Counted from the stretch's first letter, positions 1 to 7,372 are shown. The stretch is DNA of 9,903 nucleotides from Planctomycetaceae bacterium (GCA_027488265.1 JAIYCA010000008.1:1-9903), one strand, 5' to 3'. Program-made: numbers and translations. The notes: generated by a model from the sequence alone, not told the origin.

Positions 1-116
1 AAGAGCGCTCGATCGATCCGATCGAGAAGCAACTTCGCGCCGCAATGAACGCGCTCGAAATGATGGAAGAAACGATCCGTCGCGTGCGAAATGAATGCGG
101 TGACGATCGGCTGTAA
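1..116 (+). CDS. C-terminal end of an unidentified helical protein (5' partial)
   Basis: An open frame runs in from the left edge (full codons from base 3) and stops at TAA 114-116, giving 37 residues. These are rich in Glu, Arg and Met with regular hydrophobic spacing (EKQLRAAMNALEMMEETIRR) and look like an amphipathic or coiled-coil helix. No family can be named from so short a piece. It lies 38 bases upstream of the WXG100-like gene on the same strand, so the two may share a transcript. WXG100 genes often sit beside other helical partner genes, but the link here is only positional. The frame could be chance, but the composition is protein-like and it ends just before the next gene, so I think it is real. 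Confidence 0.55.
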   Translation, partial: ERSIDPIEKQLRAAMNALEMMEETIRRVRNECGDDRL

Positions 117-154
117 TCAGCATTGCACGCGTGGCTCTGCGCTAAAGTGCGCGC

Positions 155-427
155 ATGGCCAAAGCAATCGCAGACCCACAGGAACTCCGCCGCTTCGCCC
201 AAGACTTGCACCGTTTCAACGCGGAATTGCAAGGCCAAATCAGCGCCATGGGCGCCAAAATGGGCGCCTTGCAGGGAACGTGGAAAGATCAAGAGCAGCA
301 GAAGTTCGCCGAGGAATTTGACCAGACGATGAAAGTCTTGGTGAAGTTCATTCGCGTTTCTGAGCAGCACGTGCCGTTCCTTGTGCGGAAGGCCGAGCGG
401 CTCGAGGAGTATCTGAAGCAGCGTTGA
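155..427 (+). CDS. WXG100/ESAT-6-like small helical protein
   Basis: This is a 90-residue protein of the size and shape of the WXG100 (ESAT-6/CFP-10) family: two amphipathic helices joined by a turn with a conserved Trp. The turn is at residues 39-45 (LQGTWKD), so the W-x-G motif appears as W43-K44-D45, a tolerated variant. Helix 1 is about 8-36 and helix 2 about 46-88. There is no signal peptide or membrane segment, as expected for the family. Known members are type VII secretion substrates that act as dimers, but planctomycetes also carry many with unknown roles. No FtsK/EssC-type ATPase, EccD or other secretion gene is visible here. ATG 155 is the only possible start, because TAA 143-145 is in frame just upstream. 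No clear Shine-Dalgarno sequence is present. The gene ends 41 bases before the gabD-like gene. The family call is fairly sure, the function is not. Confidence 0.8.
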   Translation: MAKAIADPQELRRFAQDLHRFNAELQGQISAMGAKMGALQGTWKDQEQQKFAEEFDQTMKVLVKFIRVSEQHVPFLVRKAERLEEYLKQR

Positions 428-468
428 CTCTCACTCGTGCAGTGCCATGCACGCAGAATCGGGGCCTC

Positions 469-1935
469 ATGCACGAGTTGGAAACACGTCACTATGTCGC
501 CGGCGAATTTGTCGCTGGGGACGCCACACCGCTTGTGGTGGTGAACCCAGCGACCGATGCGCCGCTCGCGACCATCGTCGGCGCAAGCGCAGCGCTCGCG
601 ACGCGCGCGGCGGAAGCGAACGCCGCTGCAACGCGAGAGATGCGCGTGCTTTCAACGCTCAAACGTGTTGAGCTCGTCCGGCGTTTGGCGGCGGGTATTC
701 GTTCGAATGGCGTGCAGCTTGCGGCGCTTTTGACGAGTGAAAGTGGAAAGCCGATTGTCGAGAGCCGCGGTGAGGTTGAGTACGCCGCGAGTTTCTTTGA
801 GAACGCTGCCGCCGCTGCGGAAGTCGCGGCAGGCGAGCTTCCTGCATCGCGCGTTGCCGACCGTCGGGTGCTTGTCTTGCGTGAGCCCATCGGCGCAACG
901 GTTGCGATTACACCGTGGAACTTCCCGCTCGCGATGATTGCGCGCAAACTCGCGCCAGCGCTTGCCGCGGGTTGCTCGCAGGTCGTGAAGCCCGCCGAAG
1001 AGACACCACTCACCGCACTCGCCTTCGCGCGAATCTACGAACAGGTCGCGCGTGAAACTGGCGCGCCGATGGCCGCGTTCAGTGTGGTGATCGGTGATCC
1101 ACCGACAGTCGCGGGCGCGCTGATCTCGCACCCCTCGACGCGCAAACTGAGTTTCACAGGCTCGACCGAAGTCGGTCGTATTCTCGCTGCGCAATGCGCG
1201 CCACGACTCATCAAAACGGCGCTCGAACTCGGTGGTAATGCGCCATTCATTGTCTTCGCCGACGCGGATCTCGATCGCGCGGTCGAGCAAGCGATGCTCT
1301 CGAAGTTCCGCTTCATGGGCCAGACGTGCATCTGCGCGAATCGCTTCTTGTTGGCTGCTTCAATCGCGGACGAGTTCCTCGCGCGACTCGAAGCGCGTGT
1401 GCGTGCGCTTGCGACGGCGATTGGCGACCCAACGCTTGAGTCGACGCGCATGGGGCCGCTCATCAACGACGCGGCGCTCGCGAAGGTGGAAGCGCACGTC
1501 GCCGATGCGATCGCGCGAGGTGCGCGGTTACGTGTCGGAGGCAAGCGCCGAGAGGTCGCGGGATTCTCACGACGCTTCTACGAACCAACGATTCTTTCGC
1601 ACACTGATCCGAGCATGCTCTGTGCGTGTGAAGAGACGTTCGGCCCTGTCGTTGCAGCGATGACTTTCCACTCCGAAGCCGAAGCGATCGTGCTCGCGAA
1701 CGCCGTGCCATACGGCCTCGCGGGATACGTGATGACGCAGGATGCGGATCGTCTCCTACGCGTCGTCGAGTCGCTCGATTTTGGCGTCATTGGCGCCAAC
1801 GACGGCGCACCAAGCACCGCCGAAGCGCCGTTCGGTGGACGCAAGGATTCGGGCCTCGGCAAAGAAGGCGGCACGCACGGACTCGATGCGTACACCGACC
1901 TCAAGTACGTCAGTCTGCGCGTGCGGCCCCAGTAA
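469..1935 (+). CDS. gabD: NAD(P)+-dependent succinate-semialdehyde dehydrogenase
   Basis: This is a complete aldehyde dehydrogenase of 488 residues, close to the usual 480-490 of GabD. It should oxidise succinate semialdehyde to succinate in the cytoplasm, the last step of GABA degradation. Visible motifs: PWNFP with the oxyanion Asn151; KPAEETPLTA with the cofactor-binding Lys174; FTGSTEVG at 229-236; LELGGNAP with the general base Glu253; GQTCICANR with the nucleophile Cys287; EETFGP at 388-393; and APFGGRKDSGLGKEG near the end. The GQTC-x-CANR and APFGG-x-K-x-SG-x-G-x-EG motifs match the succinate-semialdehyde branch better than general aldehyde dehydrogenases. Glutarate semialdehyde or another short semialdehyde remains possible. 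The frame is open back to TTG 424, which overlaps the previous stop, but ATG 469 fits the family N-terminus (HYVAGEFV) and has GGGG seven bases before it. No transaminase (gabT) is in the window. Confidence 0.9.
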   Translation: MHELETRHYVAGEFVAGDATPLVVVNPATDAPLATIVGASAALATRAAEANAAATREMRVLSTLKRVELVRRLAAGIRSNGVQLAALLTSESGKPIVESRGEVEYAASFFENAAAAAEVAAGELPASRVADRRVLVLREPIGATVAITPWNFPLAMIARKLAPALAAGCSQVVKPAEETPLTALAFARIYEQVARETGAPMAAFSVVIGDPPTVAGALISHPSTRKLSFTGSTEVGRILAAQCAPRLIKTALELGGNAPFIVFADADLDRAVEQAMLSKFRFMGQTCICANRFLLAASIADEFLARLEARVRALATAIGDPTLESTRMGPLINDAALAKVEAHVADAIARGARLRVGGKRREVAGFSRRFYEPTILSHTDPSMLCACEETFGPVVAAMTFHSEAEAIVLANAVPYGLAGYVMTQDADRLLRVVESLDFGVIGANDGAPSTAEAPFGGRKDSGLGKEGGTHGLDAYTDLKYVSLRVRPQ

Positions 1936-1989
1936 TGTCACAGTGATGTCACAGTGATGTCACAGTGATGTCACAGTGATGTCACAGTG
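1935..1989. repeat. Five perfect tandem copies of an 11-bp unit
   Basis: The unit ATGTCACAGTG occurs five times without a mismatch. It begins at the last base of the gabD stop codon, between two convergent genes. The first four copies, read into the next, each hold the 9-bp palindrome TCACAGTGA (1938, 1949, 1960, 1971), so the palindrome centres are 11 bp apart, about one helical turn. Eleven is not a multiple of three, so the TGA triplets on + (1944, 1955, 1966, 1977) and the TCA triplets (TGA on -) fall in all three frames. The array therefore closes all six reading frames. There are no spacers, so it is not a CRISPR array. Its role is unknown: replication-slippage product, protein-binding array or boundary element. 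Confidence 0.97.
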
Positions 1990-1996
1990 CTGAAGA

Positions 1997-2019
1997 GCGC
2001 ATCTGTTGAGCCGATGCGC
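1997..2019. terminator. Possible hairpin terminator between convergent genes
   Basis: GCGCATC (1997-2003) and GATGCGC (2013-2019) pair as a perfect 7-bp stem with a 9-base loop. The hairpin lies 34-56 bases past the protease stop on the minus strand and 62-84 bases past the gabD stop on the plus strand, so it could serve either gene. No U-run follows on either strand: plus continues AGAAACCC, minus continues TCTTCAG. As an intrinsic terminator it is therefore weak, and Rho-dependent ending is equally possible. Confidence 0.35.
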
Positions 2020-2052
2020 AGAAACCCGGGTCGTTCCGCCAGCGAGCGGGGC

Positions 2053-5000
2053 TTACGGCTTGATGCACATCGCCGCTTGAAAGCGTGCGCCGTCGGTCGT
2101 CAACATCGGAAGCCACGTGGCGCCAGCGTCCGGTGAAAACTCCGCGGCAGGTCCGTCCTCGTTTGCAAGCATGGCTCGTCCTTGCCAAGTCATCACTCGG
2201 ACGCACGAGATGCTGTCGAGGCCTTCAGGCATCGCTTGAACCGCGACGGATAGCACTTCTCGATCGGAAGGTGGAAGCACACCTTCGATCGTCATGAGTC
2301 GCACAATACTCGGAACGCCCGCAGCCTCCCCAGCGGGGCCATACGGTTGAAGGATCGCAGGTCGATCGACCACGAGCGGCGCCCCTCCATCGCGGAATCG
2401 AACCGTCACGCGGACGCGGAAGTCTGTCAAAGGCATGACTCGGTTCCGAGGCGGAACGCTTGCCCAACCCGTGACGCGGACGGACGAAGAACTCGCGAGG
2501 TTGAATGGATTGGCGACCACGCGAAGTTCGCTGATCGAGTTCACTCCCGGCTGGACGGTCTGTCGAACGATGACCGACGGCGCCGGATAGCTCAACGGCT
2601 GTTCGATGGCTACGGGAAAACCGCTGCCAATCTCACCCTTGCCACATCCCGCGAGCGTTGAAATTGGCGCGAGCCCCGGCACTTGGTCGCAGGTCAGCCC
2701 GCGACCCCAGAAGAAGGCACCGACTTTGAAGCACTGTAACCACGTGGCTTGTCCGCACGCGCCGTCGCTGAGTGTTCCGGCGCCGGTGCGTGGATCGTCA
2801 AACGACACGACGTTGGGGTTTCCAGGATCTGAGTCCCATGCAAGCGATGGGCAATCAAGCGTGATCGGATACACCGTATTGGGGGCGTTGATCGGATCGG
2901 GGCGCATGGGGCGCACCACCGTTCCCGGGCCATCTCGGAAAACGTCGCCGTAGTAGTTGCGGAGGACGGGTGCGCCATTGCAATCCGCGACATAGCCGGG
3001 CGCGGCCGTTGGGACGCATGAACCCCACGCCGCCAACATCAACGAGAGATCTGCGGCGTCGACCAAACCATCGGCGTTGAAATCGGCGATGCATGGTGCT
3101 GGATCCGCAGGACAGACACCCCAACCGGCGAGAAGCCGCGTGAGATCTGCAGCATCGACCGATCCGTTTCCGTCGAGGTCGCCCGTGCAGCTCGTTCCGC
3201 CCGCAACGGAGGCTGTCATCGCGTAGCCGAAACCAACGGAGCCTGACGTGGCGATGGGCTGCCATGCGATGTAGACACCCGCGACGCTGGTCGAACGAAC
3301 GGTGCGCTTCGCCATCAACTCGAAGGCGTCCGACGAACCTATTGCCGTATCACTGTCCCAAAGCACTGCGCCTGTCGCAACGTCGATGATTCCGACGCGC
3401 GCTTTCCCGCCAGCAGGTACGCCATTCTCGAATGAGATCTTGAGACTCACCGTGTTGATGGTCACAGTGATGGGGCCCGACGGATGTCGCACATTGCGGA
3501 CACAGCTGAATGACGCATCAATCGGCGTCACGCCATTGCCAAGAATGATCGACTTCGCATCGCCGTACCACGGGACGTCGTCGGCACACTCGATCGGCGC
3601 GATCTGTTCGCACGCCTGAAGCAAGCGATTGGCAGAACCGGCGAGTGTGCCGTTTCCACCAGGAGCAACACGCGCAGGGTCACTCTGATCACTGAGTTTG
3701 CCGCGCGACGCCGATGCGAGAAGCGCGAGGTAGGTTCGCGTCGAAATGGTGACGGGAAGCGCGAGTTCTTCAGCTGTTGGCGGATGGCGCTCGAGATACA
3801 GCGCCGCAACGCCAGCCACCATCGGCGAGGCCATTGACGTGCCTTCGGAGAGTTTCAAACCGTTGGGTGCACGAAGCCAGTCTGCGGCGAGGATTCCGTG
3901 GCCCGGCGCCCAAATGCCAACTTCGGGCCCGAAGTTCGAGAAGACCGCGGGATGGTCATCGACGTCGGTCGCACCGACGGTGAGCGTGAACGCTGACGCG
4001 GCTGGATACATCCATGACGCCGGCCACGATTCGTTGCCTGCAGCGACCACCACAGGGATGCCGTTGAAGGTGACGTTCGCGATAGCCTCTTCGAAGACTG
4101 CCGCCAAAGCGCCGCGGTGTTCGCCGCTGAGTGACATGTTGACGACGGCCGGAAGTTGAATGTTGCCCGGAATCAGCAGCCAATTCAGCGCCGCAACAGC
4201 AGACGAAAATGTGAATTTGCCTCGAGGACTTGAGACGGCGAGCGACACGATGCCAGCGCCAGGAGCAGGTCCTGTCGTTGCGCCTGCCGCGCAGCCAGCA
4301 ACGTGTGTTCCGTGGCCTTCAATGTCACGACCGCCGTTTGCCTCGGGTCCAGTATAGAAGTTGACGATGCGTTGGACGCGACCCGCGAACTCCGCGTGGT
4401 CAGGATTGATGCCGCTATCGATGATGACGACGGTTACGCCCGAGCCATCGGCGCCGCAGGGGTTGAACGATGGCGCGAGTCCATCCGCCTGCGAGATACG
4501 CCGCAAGCCCCACGGATTTGGGCTGTTCGGATCAGCGGGCGCATCACCCGTGGTACCAGTGACCGCGCCGGTTAGATCTGGCTCAACGCGCGCGACGAGT
4601 TCGTGTTGGCGCAGACGATCAGCCTCACTGTTCGTCATCGACGCCGCGAAACCGATCACGGCATGCTCATAGCGGAATCGCACGCGCATTTGACCAATGG
4701 ACTCATCCAGAACGCGGTCAATCAACCGCGCTGCGGAGGTCGGATTGGTGTTGCGAGGGGACGCTCGAAGTTGAACCAAGTACGAAGGAAGCCCAGTCAC
4801 TTCATCGATGGCTTGACCGTCAACGGCCTCATCGATCGCCAATGGCTCGGCGGATGGCACGAGCAGAGAAAGCTCGTTCTCGCCCTTCAGCCGTGGCGTC
4901 TCGCGTGATGGTTTGGTCATGCGCTCAGCGTCTTCTTGTGAACTCGTCGTCGCAGCGGCGACTGGGCTCGCGGAGAACCAACAGACGGCTGAGGTGAGGG

Positions 5001-5112
5001 TCACAAGCAGCGCGCGCGAGAGAACGCGCGCCACGAATCGTGTCGAACTCAAAGGAAGGTGTTGCTTGGAAAACCGATCGAAGCCCAGATTGAAATGCTG
5101 ATCTGCGGACAT
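2053..5112 (-). CDS. Secreted subtilisin-family (S8) serine protease with dockerin-like repeats
   Basis: This 1019-residue exported protease begins with a long signal peptide: a basic n-region, hydrophobic core about 34-48, and a likely cut near SPVAAA at 49-54. An I9-type inhibitory propeptide follows (about 108-180). The S8 catalytic domain spans roughly 200-500 and is intact: Asp232 in IIDSG, His267 in GHGTHVAG, oxyanion Asn360 in AAGN and Ser426 in GTSMASP. Residues about 545-640 look like a beta-sandwich. Two dockerin type I/EF-hand-like calcium loops come next (D645-x-D647-x-N649...D653 and D677-x-N679-x-D681...D685), each ending in AxWG plus a nearby Cys. The last 310 residues match no domain I recognise. 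Seventeen Cys outside the signal peptide, eleven of them after residue 640, suggest disulphides. ATG 5112 is the only start that keeps the signal peptide core. No Shine-Dalgarno is seen. The gene seems monocistronic: convergent with gabD and separated from rpoD by a terminator. Protease role is sure; substrate and location (secreted or envelope-bound) are unknown. Confidence 0.95.
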   Translation of the reverse strand: MSADQHFNLGFDRFSKQHLPLSSTRFVARVLSRALLVTLTSAVCWFSASPVAAATTSSQEDAERMTKPSRETPRLKGENELSLLVPSAEPLAIDEAVDGQAIDEVTGLPSYLVQLRASPRNTNPTSAARLIDRVLDESIGQMRVRFRYEHAVIGFAASMTNSEADRLRQHELVARVEPDLTGAVTGTTGDAPADPNSPNPWGLRRISQADGLAPSFNPCGADGSGVTVVIIDSGINPDHAEFAGRVQRIVNFYTGPEANGGRDIEGHGTHVAGCAAGATTGPAPGAGIVSLAVSSPRGKFTFSSAVAALNWLLIPGNIQLPAVVNMSLSGEHRGALAAVFEEAIANVTFNGIPVVVAAGNESWPASWMYPAASAFTLTVGATDVDDHPAVFSNFGPEVGIWAPGHGILAADWLRAPNGLKLSEGTSMASPMVAGVAALYLERHPPTAEELALPVTISTRTYLALLASASRGKLSDQSDPARVAPGGNGTLAGSANRLLQACEQIAPIECADDVPWYGDAKSIILGNGVTPIDASFSCVRNVRHPSGPITVTINTVSLKISFENGVPAGGKARVGIIDVATGAVLWDSDTAIGSSDAFELMAKRTVRSTSVAGVYIAWQPIATSGSVGFGYAMTASVAGGTSCTGDLDGNGSVDAADLTRLLAGWGVCPADPAPCIADFNADGLVDAADLSLMLAAWGSCVPTAAPGYVADCNGAPVLRNYYGDVFRDGPGTVVRPMRPDPINAPNTVYPITLDCPSLAWDSDPGNPNVVSFDDPRTGAGTLSDGACGQATWLQCFKVGAFFWGRGLTCDQVPGLAPISTLAGCGKGEIGSGFPVAIEQPLSYPAPSVIVRQTVQPGVNSISELRVVANPFNLASSSSVRVTGWASVPPRNRVMPLTDFRVRVTVRFRDGGAPLVVDRPAILQPYGPAGEAAGVPSIVRLMTIEGVLPPSDREVLSVAVQAMPEGLDSISCVRVMTWQGRAMLANEDGPAAEFSPDAGATWLPMLTTDGARFQAAMCIKP

Positions 5113-5170
5113 GCGGCTGACTATGACGCCCGTCAGCGAGAAGGCTTGAGTTTCATCGAGATTCGAGGGA

Positions 5171-5200
5171 AGTTTATGCAGTTTGAATCACTTTGAATTA
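5171..5200 (-). promoter_or_regulatory. Possible promoter/operator region of the protease gene
   Basis: Read on the minus strand, this AT-rich patch gives TAATTCAAAGTGATTCAAAC followed by TGCATAAACT. The heptamer ATTCAAA occurs twice, 10 bp apart (plus-strand TTTGAAT at 5182-5188 and 5192-5198), about one helical turn. ATAAAC preceded by TGC could be an extended -10 box, but no good -35 hexamer lies at 17 bp. It starts about 60 bases before the protease ATG. It stands out mainly by base composition in a GC-rich setting, so this is a weak call. Confidence 0.25.
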
Positions 5201-5294
5201 CGAGGACGTCCGCCGCGCCCGTGTTGCGACACCATCGAAACCCGCGACGGACGGACGTTTCTCGAAGCGCTCCAAGCAGCACCCCACGCAAACA

Positions 5295-5330
5295 AACGCG
5301 CTCAGTGCATTCGATTGCACTGAGCGCGTT
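5295..5330 (-). terminator. Intrinsic terminator of the dnaG-rpoD operon
   Basis: AACGCGCTCAGTGCA (5295-5309) and TGCACTGAGCGCGTT (5316-5330) are perfect reverse complements: a 15-bp stem with a 6-base loop. On the minus strand the hairpin starts 95 bases after the rpoD stop and its last paired bases run into TTTGTTTGCG, a broken U-rich tract. This fits Rho-independent termination of the leftward dnaG-rpoD transcript and separates it from the protease gene. Confidence 0.8.
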
Positions 5331-5425
5331 GATTGAAGACAAGTTCGCGAACGTTGGATGCGTCTCAATCGAGCACCTGCTCAGCGACGATTGAAATCGC
5401 CCGAGCAAACGTCAAGCGCGCAGAC

Positions 5426-7372
5426 TCAATCATCCGCGCCGACATCGCTCATCGCGTCGGGCTCGCCTTCCAGATCGGCCATGTGGCCTGGAAGGAAGCT
5501 CGCGAGACGTTGGCGACGCACCGGATGCTGAAGCTTGCGAATCGCCTTCGACTCGACTTGGCGCACACGCTCGCGCGTGACCTTGAAGATGCGACCGACT
5601 TCTTCGAGCGTGTAGGTGTAACCGTCACCGATGCCGTAGCGGAGTTTGAGAATCTCGCGCTCGCGATAGGTGAGCGTCTTGAGCACGTCGTTGATGCGTT
5701 GACGCAGCATGTCGCTCGTCGCCGAATCAGACGGGCTTGCCTGACGCTCGTCTTCGATGAAGTCACCGAAGTGCGAATCTTCGCTTTCGCCGACCGGACG
5801 ATCGAGCGAAATCGGATGACGCGAGATCTTCATCACGCGGCGCGTTTCTTCGATCGGCATCTTCGCCTTGATGGCGATTTCTTCGATCGTCGGCTCGCGG
5901 CCGAGTTCCTGCAGCAACGCCTTCTGGATGTTGCGCAGTTTCGACATCGTTTCGATCATGTGGACCGGCACGCGAATCGTGCGCGCATGGTCGGCGATCG
6001 CGCGGGTGATGGCCTGACGGATCCACCACGTCGCGTACGTCGAGAACTTGTAACCGCGCTTGTACTCGTACTTGTCGACCGCGCGCATCAAGCCCGTGTT
6101 GCCTTCCTGAATGATGTCGAGGAAGGGGAGACCACGGTTGCGGTACTTCTTCGCGATCGAGACGACCAGACGGAGGTTGCCGCCCGAAAGGTCGCGCTTC
6201 GCTTGTTCGTACTCGCCGAAGACGCGTTGGATGTCGCGCATGCGACGCTCAAACTCGTCCATCGGCTCAAGCACGAGATTGCGCAAACCGTCGAACTCTT
6301 CCTGCATGACGTACACGTCTTCAGGGTCGTATCGATCTGGATTCTTCTCGGCCTTCACAAGGTTGCGCTGCATCTCGCGCATCTTCGAAACGATGCCGAG
6401 CAACTTGCGATAGAGCGGAATGATGCGGCCCGTACGCAGGCAGCACTCTTCGAGGAGCGTGCCGGTACGGCGACGACGAAGCGTAATCTCGCGTTGAAGC
6501 GTTGCGCGCTGCGACGCACTGACGCCGCCCGCTTCGAGCTGCTCCCACGACTGAAGATTGCTCTTCAAGAGGCGCTCGATCGTCGGGAGGTTCGCAGGAA
6601 TGCGTTGCTCGATCTTCTGCTTCGCATGCGGCTCGGCAGTCGAGATGCGCATCGTGCGGTCGAACGGCAGTTTCTGTGCGTGCACGTCCTTGAGGATCTT
6701 CACCGCTTCGCCCGCGGCATAATCGCTCTCGAGCACCTTGCGACGGAAGATCATGCGGGTCGTTTCGATCTTCTTCGCCAAGCGAATTTCTTCTTCGCGC
6801 GTGAGCAGTGGGATCGTGCCCATCTGCGTGAGGTACATGCGGATCGGGTCGTCGATCCTCTTCGAACCTTGCTCAGCGAGCGCCTTCTCGACGGCCGCTT
6901 GCATTTCGGTGTCGTCGAGGATGTCCTCCTCCACGTCGAAGTCGTCCGGATCCGGACCATCTTCTTCACCGCGAGCTTCGCCTTCGGCAGCCTTCTTCTT
7001 GCGCTTGTTCTTCTTGATCTCAAGCTCAGCAGCGGCAAGCGCGGCAGCCGAGGGCTGCGCAGGTCCAGCGTGCGCGACGCCGTCGGCGCGTGCGCCCTTC
7101 TTCGGGTCGTCGCGTTGGAACTTCAGGTTCGTCTGAAGGGGAGCGTCGAAGCAGACATAGTTGTTGCGTCGAATCTCGACTTCATCAACCATCTCGATCG
7201 CGTGCTCGCCCATGAAGACGAGCAACTCGTCGATCTTCTCAGGATCAACGAACTCGTCGGGAAGGCAGGTATTCAACTCCTCGTAACTAATCCAGCGACG
7301 GCGAATGCCGTGCTCGACGAGCTCCCGAAGGACGGGCGAGGCGATTTCAAGGGTGTCTAGTGTCATGCTCAC
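5426..7372 (-). CDS. rpoD: RNA polymerase primary sigma factor (sigma-70/RpoD)
   Basis: This is the housekeeping sigma factor, which directs RNA polymerase to -10/-35 promoters. All regions are present, numbered from the GTG: region 1.1 at 12-66 (LPDEFVDPEKIDELL); a Lys-rich then acidic linker at about 116-160; region 1.2 from 174 (DDPIRMYL); a non-conserved region of about 170 residues; region 2 from about 398 (NLRLVVSIAKKY, then KFSTYATWWIRQAITRAI); region 3 with its SLDRPVGESEDS loop at 522-533; and region 4 at about 555-620. The -10 readers Gln453 and Thr456 and the -35 readers Arg600, Glu601 and Gln605 match the E. coli sigma-70 positions. Region 1.1 marks it as a primary rather than alternative sigma. 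An acidic tail of about 20 residues extends past the usual end. GTG 7372 overlaps the dnaG stop as GTGA; ATG 7366, two bases after that stop, is an equally good start. Both imply translational coupling with dnaG. Confidence 0.98.
   Translation of the reverse strand: MSMTLDTLEIASPVLRELVEHGIRRRWISYEELNTCLPDEFVDPEKIDELLVFMGEHAIEMVDEVEIRRNNYVCFDAPLQTNLKFQRDDPKKGARADGVAHAGPAQPSAAALAAAELEIKKNKRKKKAAEGEARGEEDGPDPDDFDVEEDILDDTEMQAAVEKALAEQGSKRIDDPIRMYLTQMGTIPLLTREEEIRLAKKIETTRMIFRRKVLESDYAAGEAVKILKDVHAQKLPFDRTMRISTAEPHAKQKIEQRIPANLPTIERLLKSNLQSWEQLEAGGVSASQRATLQREITLRRRRTGTLLEECCLRTGRIIPLYRKLLGIVSKMREMQRNLVKAEKNPDRYDPEDVYVMQEEFDGLRNLVLEPMDEFERRMRDIQRVFGEYEQAKRDLSGGNLRLVVSIAKKYRNRGLPFLDIIQEGNTGLMRAVDKYEYKRGYKFSTYATWWIRQAITRAIADHARTIRVPVHMIETMSKLRNIQKALLQELGREPTIEEIAIKAKMPIEETRRVMKISRHPISLDRPVGESEDSHFGDFIEDERQASPSDSATSDMLRQRINDVLKTLTYREREILKLRYGIGDGYTYTLEEVGRIFKVTRERVRQVESKAIRKLQHPVRRQRLASFLPGHMADLEGEPDAMSDVGADD

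Larger units (their letters stand above)
5113..5425. other. Intergenic region between rpoD 3' end and protease 5' end
   Basis: This 313-base gap serves two minus-strand genes. Next to rpoD it holds the perfect palindrome GTTCGCGAAC (5343-5352) and then a strong hairpin (5295-5330). Next to the protease it holds an AT-richer patch (about 5171-5200) that may carry the promoter. An open frame on the minus strand covers most of the gap, but it runs through the hairpin, has irregular Cys/Ser-rich composition and resembles no protein, so I do not call a gene. Confidence 0.7.

Noticed and set aside
424..468. Upstream TTG start for the dehydrogenase
   Set aside because: It would add 15 residues not found in the family and overlap the preceding gene's stop. 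ATG 469 gives the expected N-terminus and length.
1935..1989. CRISPR array
   Set aside because: Units are directly joined with no spacers and are only 11 bp.
1935..1989. CRP/FNR-type operator (TGTGA-N6-TCACA)
   Set aside because: TCACA half-sites are present, but the facing GTGA halves are one or two bases away rather than six, and the array lies at a 3' end, not upstream of a gene.
2171..5101. Plus-strand frames opposite the protease (for example 3746-4159 and 4361-4672)
   Set aside because: All are short antisense shadows inside a gene with an intact catalytic triad and domain order.
5112..5156. Lipobox around Cys44 of the protease signal peptide
   Set aside because: The residues before Cys44 (TSAV) do not fit the lipobox, which needs Gly, Ala or Ser at -1, and an AxA-type cut site follows. 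An ordinary signal peptide is more likely.
5133..5408. 91-codon minus-strand frame in the rpoD-protease gap
   Set aside because: It runs straight through the 15-bp terminator stem and has no protein-like pattern.
5333..7360. 675-codon open frame on the plus strand opposite rpoD
   Set aside because: It lies fully antisense to a gene with every sigma-70 region intact. Its Arg/Leu/His/Asp-rich composition is what a GC-rich gene's reverse strand gives.
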